NCBI RefSeq assembly: GCF_964355755.1
Contig: NC_092675.1
Location: 2,016,312 to 2,080,311, forward strand
Reading direction: 5' to 3'
Length of the DNA stretch: 64,000 nucleotides
Source of the DNA: Antedon mediterranea
Taxonomy: Eukaryota > Echinodermata > Crinoidea > Comatulida > Antedonidae
Shown: piece after piece, positions 48,816 through 58,600 of the stretch
How positions within the stretch are numbered: the first letter of the stretch is position 1
Layout: each line of letters starts with the position of its first letter
Position numbers and translations under genes: made by a program
Notes under the pieces: generated by a model
The model's database searches: none
Told to the model about the DNA's origin: nothing
Seen by the model: only the letters and a program-made list of their open reading frames with translations

Positions 48816-48885
48816 GTCGCGTGGACGCGACTCTATAGTTCACTATGTCGGTCGGTCGGTCTGTCAGTCTGTCTGTCGGTCCGGT
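48816..48885. repeat. GTCGCGT/ACGCGAC hairpin plus GGTC microsatellite
   Basis: A perfect 7-bp inverted repeat (48816-48831, 2-base loop) is followed within 20 bp by GTCGGTCGGTCGGTCTGTC-type tetranucleotide repeats (48847-48882). A further GCACGCGAC occurs at 48903. Sequence of this kind may be the terminus of an unidentified element. A similar GGTC microsatellite occurs at 61711-61734. Confidence 0.55.
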
Positions 48886-51098
48886 ATCACTATGCGTTTT
48901 AGCACGCGACTTATGGCTATTGGCCTTGTTTTTTTATTGTTTAATTTTCTTGTTGTTCTGACCCTTTGTAATTGTTACGGTTTGAAATTATGGAACTTGT
49001 TCCTTGCGCTAATAAGTCTGTTCGTGTAATGGGAGTTCGTCACCAAGTTCCCGAATTGCTAATGGACCAAAAACCCAGCCTATTGTATATCAAAATGATA
49101 TCAACAGTAAGATACGAAAATAAGAGACTATTGAAACGTTTAAGTTGGGAACATTTTTTTTTTATATTCATTTATATGATTGTATTTTTATATATTATAA
49201 TAAAACAAGATTCATAAACAATACATTTATCACTACGAACATGTCAGAACTGCATAACGAATATAATTTCAAAGATATCATGAAAGATAAAAAAAGTGAC
49301 GAATTATAATAGCTGTACCACACTGTCAATCACACTTTAACTCCTATAGGCGCCTCGTCTCGTTTCTAATAGCAATATAAAGCCCGTATAACATTAATAA
49401 ACTACAGCGATTTAATTTAAAATCATATTCTGAACAATAAAGAGACTGTCATCAATAACATTAGACACGTGTTGAAGAATAATGAAATCATTTATTGCGT
49501 TTATATGTACTGAATTGAATATAAATTTGTCCAAAATGTAGTATACAAATAGTTTTGCTACAGGTAATTCTGTTTTATAGTGTATAGTATAGACATGGTG
49601 ACGACGACAAGGGTTATGTAACCCAGAATAAAACGAATGAATCCTTTCAAGTCTACAATGAATAGGCCTATTGCCATCATCTCATTCTGATGGTTTCTCA
49701 AATATATCGTGGTTATCTACCGAGAGACGTAGCATATTGGGTGCTGTATATAGACACACACAGCTTATTTTCTCGTCTTTGGATGGGATGTAAAGCCGTT
49801 GGTCACGTATAAAAACTTCGTACACTATATTAAGAGTAAGGGATCGTCATCCGGCGTGCTGAACTGGGTATGCGCTCACTGCTGAGGGTTTCCAGTTAGG
49901 CTTGAGGACGATTAGGCCTATAATAAAATTTGCATTGTGGTCTTCATTTCTGAATAATTAATTATGACGATTAATGCGTCTCATAGGCGTTAGATAGCGG
50001 TACCGATACCCGAAAGCGGCCTTTTGGGGCTTTCCTTGCATCATAGGATCGTAACACTAGTATGATGTTCTGTGAAGTTGCGTAATTCTTTGAATAAATC
50101 ATTTACTCATAAATACCATACTATTTTCACACAATCTTAAATCGAACCCCAATATAAGGTGATGCCATGTTAAAGTTTTGTTTGCAATAAATGACTACAA
50201 ATAAAGAACATTGGATACAGTACGTTAACATTTACTTTATATGATTAATTCAAACGGGATGTAAGAAGGAAGAACGGTATAAAGAAAATGATGATCATGG
50301 AATTAGGAGATTTAAAAAAGGGGAAGGAAGGGGAAAAAGAGAAAAACATAATACATTGACACGTGATGGCTGAAAGACAACATGAAAGAGTTTTAAAATA
50401 AACATTAAACTTAATAGATTGATGAATAACTTGTATGTAATCAAATTAGTAGTTCCGGTGTTTCAAAGGATTAAAATAAAGAAGAAATGATAATAATGAA
50501 ATAGACAACGAATGGTTAATTGAAAATTAATGATAGACCTAATGGTAACTCAATTCATTGCGTCATTGATCGCTTTCTAAGTTGAGATCAATGGAGCATA
50601 TATTAAAATAATCACGAAGTAATGACAGCTAATAGAATCAGTGCAATTATATTATCATATTATATTATATTAGTGATAATAATGTCAAGCAATTGGATGA
50701 CACGAAGGTCATTGGCATTTCTGACACACGAACACACTGGATTTTGACAATACAATTAGTCTACTCTATCCGTTCATTCCATCAAAAATCATATATCAAA
50801 TATAGAAAACAGTGGAAATTCAAAAGGATCACGAGATAATATCATCATGCTACAAACAGTATAGAAAACGAAAAAAAAGTGAACATTTTTGCCATTATCG
50901 AATATAAAATAGGGGCGACGTTGTATGCCCTTGGTATCATCAGTGCATGTGGAGGCCAATGGAAGCATGTAAACTAAAGGATTGAAAACGAAACCGAATA
51001 TTGGATATGGTCCATGTACAATATGTAATACCATGGGAAACTGGGAAATTAGGCTTTAAATGGATACGGTAACACAAATCAAATGCTCCGGTAAAATC
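48886..51098. other. Gene-free stretch
   Basis: No exon or RNA gene recognised in 2.2 kb. Two TAGGCCTA sites occur near 49669 and 49912. Confidence 0.4.
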
Positions 51099-51168
51099 TA
51101 TTCATTCATTCATCTTTTATTTTGGAAAAAAAAAATTAATTCTCCACAGCTCAAGAACAAAGGAAACA
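51099..51168 (-). repeat. Dispersed repeat family E (retroposon 3' end), copy 1
   Basis: On the minus strand it reads TTTGTTCTTGAGCTGTGGAG, then AATT, a T-run, CCAAAATAAAAGATGAATGA and a GAAT tandem tail. The same order, in the opposite orientation, occurs at 62299-62357. AATAAA followed by a short tandem tail indicates the 3' end of a LINE or SINE. Confidence 0.65.
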
Positions 51169-52600
51169 AATATATATATATACGCCATATAGTCACGTGG
51201 TTACAAGAATAGCTTCATCCATCTACCAATGAAACTTACCATAATTAACAATAACCATTTTATTAAAGCTCTTCCAATCATACGCCAAAATCAAGGTACG
51301 ATCACGTCATTCTAACATCATTTAATTCAATGTAAATTTGGAATTCGAAATGCTACAGAACAAATCGTGCATTAAAATGCTGATTCGATTTAATACAGGA
51401 TGAAGGATGAGGTTTTTGAAATAAAGCGTGTGATTTGATTTGTTTCTTAGCAAACAATAACATTCAGATGGTTTGTTGTCTATATTTCTTTGTTTATCAT
51501 TAATTAATAAAAATAAAAATACATCAATTACGTAACATGGTACGCATCCAGAGGGATACAGAACAAAAACCACAAAGACAAAACAAAATCGTAACCTTAA
51601 ATTTATTTTTAGAATGTCATATCCAAGAAAAACAAATCTGTTGATGTTTTGTAAAGCTAGATATCTAACACATTAAGGACACTCGCCTAGACCTAACTAC
51701 ATAACTGTTCAGTTTGTGAATTATATTATGTCATGGAAATTATGGTCCATGATAATATTGCGGTTGTATAGATTGATATAGGAAAGCTACATGCCAAGGT
51801 GAGGGTTTAAGGCAACGGTTATCGACAGTTTTCAAGTGTGGACCTTATTGACTTTTAAACAATCTTGCGGGGCAGGTATGTAGGGTCAACAACTCGACTT
51901 ATAGGTTTTAGGAAAACCATACTTTTATTATTTTATTTCTAGCAATATAGTAAGAAATATAAGAATAATTAAATACACTCGGCCGGATCTTGGCCCAGGG
52001 GGTCGACTGTTGAAATCAGAGGGCCTATGGTAATATCTCCCTTCTTCCAAGTTGTGTCAAGTGATTTGCATTCCAGGACTCGATGAAATCATCTTTCAAT
52101 ATATAATATGTGTTTTCATGTGTGTGAACAGCTGAAATGTACTGACCTTTTCATTCATTAATCTAATTAAGTTCACATTAAGTTCAAATTTAGATCAACA
52201 TCCAAACTTAGATAAATACAAAATTATCGATATCAAAAAACAATAACAAAATAGATTCTAATTTACATTCAAATCGGTCATGAGAAGAAAATAATGATTA
52301 ACACTAATTTTAATGCACGTGGTATATCCATGATTCCACAATGAGACACATTTCAATGATATAAATGATTGTGGGGTTGTGGACTAACTTGTTTTACAAT
52401 TTTAATATACAATATTTCAAAGTTATATTAACAGCATATGTGATCGTATTTAAATCAACATCGTTATGATCAGTCTATCTCTCGATCTCGACAAAAATTA
52501 ATAACGTTTTGCATTTTTGATTATTGTGCAATACCCATTGGATTAAAATTAGCATACGGCCTATTTATATTACATAATTAGTGTCCGCATGATTCCAATG
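51169..52600. other. Intergenic stretch downstream of the hexosaminidase gene
   Basis: AT-rich with no recognised gene. Confidence 0.4.
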
Positions 52601-52602
52601 TG

Positions 52603-52608
52603 TTTATT
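52603..52608 (-). terminator. Candidate polyadenylation signal AATAAA
   Basis: AATAAA on the minus strand, only 14 bases after the hexosaminidase stop codon. It would give a very short 3' UTR. Other signals further downstream are possible. Confidence 0.35.
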
Positions 52609-52621
52609 AAGTAGTCGCGTA

Positions 52622-55600
52622 CTATAGCATAGCTTTCAACAAGCAAATAATAGACGCTACGATTGTAATTATTTTTGCCTGTTTGTTTATGACTGACGCA
52701 TTTATTTGATCACTACCCCAAGGGTCATCCATTGCATACTCGTATCTTCCACAGTAACCTGGTGCAATGGGTTCAGCGTTAATACCTCGTTTGTGAAAGA
52801 AAACGGCAATGTTGCTTATTAAACGTAATAAGCTTGGGTACTTAGATTGTTAAAAAAAATGAATCCTGCTACTCTGGGGTAAAATAAGGTAGCTATTAAT
52901 AGACATTATAAAGTTTATCTAACTAATGGTAAATGTTAAGAAAAGCCTTTAGGGGACATTATCAAAAGGTGCAAAGGATAGAAAATCTACTAAAGATTGA
53001 CAAGAAAAGCATAAAGTGTATAATTACAGTAGGCTACTTCGAAGTTCATAGACTTTGGGAAATAAATCTCGAAATTAGAAACTAAATTTTCTCTTTAAAC
53101 ATAATTTACATGCATAATATAACAGTATCAACTCCCCTTCATTGTAGTAATGATTGATTGATACCTTTGCAATAAATAGCTCGAGGCGTTATGCGGATTA
53201 ATGCGAAGTATTTACATAAAAACTTAATTAAAAATGTAATTACATATTTGTGTGTTTTGTGAAGACAAAACAAGTTTTGTTATTGTTGATAATGCAAGAG
53301 AGTATTCATGTTTCCATCTTTCAAATCCCTCTCTACGCATGCGTATACGCTAACGCTTTCAATTCGCGCGAACAAATTCGCCTAGTGGAAAATCGGCCTA
53401 AGTGTTCTAGAGGGCGTTGTTAAACATTGAAGTGGTTATTGTTGACTATTGCATCTGAAAAATGTATTACCAAAAAAAGAAACACACAACTGCAAGGTAC
53501 GAACATTATTATAACCTGTCACGTGTCTATACACATTATTGCAAGATAGGTGTTTTATTGAATTTAAACAATTTACGGCGACTTTTTTTCCATCGAAGAT
53601 TCATCGTCCGAAACAACATACAGATAAAGATTACTAATAATAGATTATTGTTGGTGTGATATTGTTATTAAAATGAACCTAAATTAGGAAATATTGCTTA
53701 AGGTACTAACCTAACCATACGGCATCGTTGTTGGTCAAGTCGAACATTTGCCATGTCTATATCCCTTACATCTTTGGCGCTCCATAGTCGTTCCGCCACT
53801 GCAGCTGCCCTGGGCCTAAAAATTTGATGTTGATGGTCCAAACAAATTAGTATATAATATCCATGTATTTACGTATATTTGTGCAAAAATATAACTCCAC
53901 GTGTAGTTCTACATTCAATACGGTATTTACGCCATGGGTAACCACACTACCTCTTCGTTGTTTTAGAGTTCAAAACAGTGTTTATGCAAATTGGATCACA
54001 AAATCGTCACGCGAACATTTCAAGTTAGTTCCAATGCGTTATGATTGAGTACACATACCAAACGCTCATTGTTCCAGTGTGTGTTCATTTGTATTCAAAT
54101 TTGTATTTAAATAATACCTTTTAAAATGCCACTATTAAAACAAAACAACTATTTTGTTCAAGTTCAAACTATAAACATGATACATACTTGGAAAAAGTAA
54201 CCCACGTTTAGTAATTTGTTGGCTGTTTAACAAAGCAGAGAGTGAAAGGTATAGACAGTATTTACGGATACCAACGTTTATTATCACAAAAAAAAAGAGT
54301 TTAAATAGGCCTATACCGTATTAAACTTGTAGAGATACGTTCGGAAATCTTGATTATAGAACGTTAGACAATGTATTTAAATGTCGCGTCGTGAAATTAA
54401 AAAGATTATAATAGCATGTGTTTCTTATTATTGGTATTAGTGATGCATTTGTTGACCATATAGTTTGCTGCTTGTTTGTATATCTTGTTCAGTTGTTTCT
54501 TTTTTAGTTAGTGTCGTCATTAAAATGAATACGTACCATATTCTTGCAATAATGTTGCCACCATCAACATACTCCGCCCACATACATGCCTCTCCACCAA
54601 TCAAAAGTTCCTTTTGTTCTTCAGTTCCTACGATTTATTAAAAAATGTATCTTATTATCATAATAATAATAATATTGGTATATTATTTATTAAATGTATG
54701 GTAATGTATGTATATTTTAAAATTGTAAAGGTATTATTTATTTATTTATAAGGAAAATACATATTCGTAAATGGGTGAGGTGGAGGATTGTTTTACAGGG
54801 TGTAGAAGGAGATTAGTGCTCACTTTCCTTGATGTTCTATCTTTTTTTTCATTGTTTAGGGGTCGGGGACACCAAAGTCTTATGGAGGTTTGTTGCTAAC
54901 TCAACCCATTGACCGCTTATGTCGAATAAATAAATAAAATAGATTATCCTCAGGAGTGAGAATGGGGGACGATCAAAGCATATTGATCGAAAGGTCGAGA
55001 AACTCAACAGTTCTTTTCGGAACTAATACACGTGATGTACCGCAAACTTTATATCAACATTTGATTTCGCCATGCAAACCTTCAAACAATAAAATAGATT
55101 AATTAATGAAAATGAGCTCTAGATAAAGAAATATGTATATGTTAGAAAACTTAGAACTACTTAGAAAAATGTCGCAGAGTATACACAGTGTTTTCAAATT
55201 GTTAGCGCATTGTTTGACCAGGGAGTCAACTCCCTGGTTTGACACTGTGAAATAGACACGTGTAGAGCGTTCCATCCCACCCCATTTTGATATATACACA
55301 CCTTGGAAATCCTCAGGATCGGTTTCATAAAACTTCTTCCAGTCAGGTCCATAACTGATGTAGTTAAGATACCATGGTGCAGACAGTATTGTTTTCAGAC
55401 CAAGCTTAGTTACCTTTTCTAGGCCTTCTCTGTAAGGTGGTAGAATTGGATCAAGAGATGGGTCTTTCCAAACTTGTACGATTGTGTCAGGGTTAACCTA
55501 AATACAGATATATCACATTATCATCTTTTCTTGTATAACTTATATCATATATAAATATATTAAGATATAAATGTGTTTATATCTCTACCAAGCTACCTTC

Positions 55601-58600
55601 TCTGTTTTCTATTCTTATTCAGTATCCACCCACCATTCACTACCCTATCTTCTTTTGCTGTTCTATTTCTTTTATTCATGTCCACCCAGGCAGCACTTGC
55701 CAGTTCTTATGCTATGGCGTTATCCAAATTCCTTCACTTGCTCTGATGAAGGGCTAGTGTTGCCCGAAAGCTCTGCTAACTTTTTTGGCTGTTTTACTTT
55801 ATCGTTTTGATTTAGCTTTTCGCTTTTTGTTGTATCTCCATTGAGATCCAGTCACTGATACCAACAGCATTGTTATTTTTTTCCCAGTAATTTGCCTTTA
55901 GATATATATATATAAATATACAATAATTCATGTTATGTGTTTTTAAAGATTGTGTTATGTTTGGCTGTAATATAAATGGGGGAATAGAGACTGGGCTGAA
56001 TTCGGCACATGTGTGGAAGACACATTCCACGGCTTTCTTCTTCCCAAAGGGTCCCTTCGTGTCGCGCCCATACTTACGAAACATACGTTGGCCTCTTATA
56101 TCAACACGTTAATACATAAATTACATGTCTTTTCTATGTTCTTAATAAATATCTATGTCGTAAAAAACAAACCTTACCCCTAGTAATATAATAGATTTAT
56201 TGTTCTCGATTTAACTTGAATTACGAATGATGATATCTTCGACACATACAATGCAATTAATGTTCAGCGAAAGTTATAGCATCGGTTTAATACATAAGAA
56301 GATAGATTTAGTTGATCTTAAAATCAGCTATCTGTAACATTGTCAGAACGTACATATGACGCAAATACAGGTGTCATGTATTGATTTGGTGTTACATTCT
56401 AATCCATGTTTTCAAAGTATCATTTTTAGAAATGTTAAGACATTTTAAAATAATAAGTTAGGCGCAATGTCAAGGTCGGTAAGAATGCAATGTTGATGCG
56501 TCGTCGCGGCTAGAACACCATCCCGATTGCCCTTGGTGACTAAATTACTTTCCGCAATTCGGATCGGTTCGGTAGTTCGGAAGCTCGGAAAATAGCTTGC
56601 CAATGTAATAATATTATAAACAAAATTCATTTTCATTCGCTAAGGATTATTATTGCAAATTTTTAAATGTCAACAGTGTCCAGATTTGTCGGAAGGTTGG
56701 ACTTTTTTCCGTTCTTTTTAAGTTCTAATTCGATTTTCGAATACACCACTGCTGTCGAATGTTACATCACTCTATTGACACCTCGTCTTTCAATTTTCGC
56801 GCGGGGAAACGGCCGAGGATCTGCGGGTTAGGAGGAGATAGAGAAAAAATTGTTGGCTTAGTGGTATTATAATATAGAGATGCCATGTTGAAACAAATCT
56901 GAACTAGAGGATTAGGTTCGTGTCTGGAAACCAAAACTCGAGTAAACCAGATAAGGAAAATACAAACTACAAATTCTGTTGAATAAAAGGACATATCAAA
57001 ACAGTAGACTTGTATGTCGTCTTTTTTTTATGCTGTAGTATCTTATACAAGAAACCTCCCGCTAGCCCAAGACGTATGACAGGTCATATGTGCCTAAATG
57101 CTTTTATAATTTTACCAACCAACGATAATTTTAACAAATACGTATAGATATTATGGTACCCGCCCTGTAAGTGAGAGGTCGCAGGTTCGAATCCCGCCAG
57201 AGATATTTTTTCATACAGCTAAAAATACGGAACTTTCGCCGATGAGCTATGCTCGACTCGAGCTCGAGATCATGCTCTGAATATGAGCATTGTTTCTATA
57301 ATTTGACAGTATGATTTATAGATATTGTGTAGATACTTACAGTGACGTTGTTATCAATGGGGTCTTGCCATATAATATATTTAGCCTTTAAATCAGTGAT
57401 GATTTGAAACAGTTTTGTTTGATAAAACTCCTCGAGTGTACTGTAGTCTCCATCCCAACCTCTATCCGTCATCCATTCTTGTATTTCCGGATTACTTGCC
57501 CTGTGTAGTAAAACGTGTATTCCTTTTGAAATTTTGAAATTTGAAATTTGAAAAATTTTTGAAATTTGAAATTTGAATTTATGTATATTTGTATGTATAT
57601 TATGCATTTTGTCAATAGGAAAAAATGACTTTTTAATTTTTTAATGTTTATTGTATTATACAGTATTTCTTTTTATGTATTTTTGCATATTTTTATTGTA
57701 GGGGCCCTCATGTAAAAAAAAACAGATAGCAATATGTCTTTACCAACAGTCATACGTCACTTCATCTGCTCCAAGATGAACAAACTCATCTTGGAAAACA
57801 TCAATAACTTCTCGAAATAGATTTTCCACGAATCGATACGACTCATTCTTTATAGGATTGATTGTTCCCAGACGACCAAATGGTTGTCCATTTTCATAGC
57901 ACATTGTTATGATCTCAGGATGAGACCTTCCCCATGATTCCATGTGACCGGGTGTATCGAATTCAGGAATAACACGGATTCCCCTCAGTCTTGCATAAAA
58001 AATGACACGGCTGACGTCATCGGGTTTGTACACCTTCAGTTCTGGGTGATACGCCCCCTATAAAAGGAAACCAAACAAACTTGATTGGGAGGAAGGTTTA
58101 ATTTATTGATGAGCTACGATTATGAAAGTATGTTCCAAGTTAATGTTAACCCAACATTCTAAACAAAAATATAAAGAGCAATACTAATCGATAACAACAA
58201 CCCAATTATTATACAATTACGTCATTGTTACCATTTCAAACTATAGGCCTAATCGTTGTTTCATACACTGAGGCACTAACGAGATAGGAATCAACATATT
58301 TGTCATAAAAGTCTATTCAAAACAACATTGCTAACACAATATTTGTTCTATCTTAGCTTGCAATGGTCACTACATACACTAAAGCAAGACCTAGATGTTT
58401 CTTCCTATTCAACACTAACCTCCTAAAATAAACCGGCTCTTCTAGTCAACGGCTAATATTGGACATCCATCATGATAAAATCAAATTGACTGTAAAAATC
58501 AGATCACCTAGGCCTAGTTTTAGTCTCATGAGATCTATCATTAGTATATTATCTTCAAAGTATTAATGCAAATCAAATGGTGCGTGTCCTTTGGGACACC

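Noticed and set aside
53462-53659. 65-codon plus-strand reading frame in hexosaminidase intron 10
   Set aside because: No domain, low-complexity AT-rich translation, antisense to an intron.
57151-57206. Functional tRNA gene
   Set aside because: Only the T arm and B box are good; the anticodon stem does not pair and there is no acceptor 5' strand or A box.
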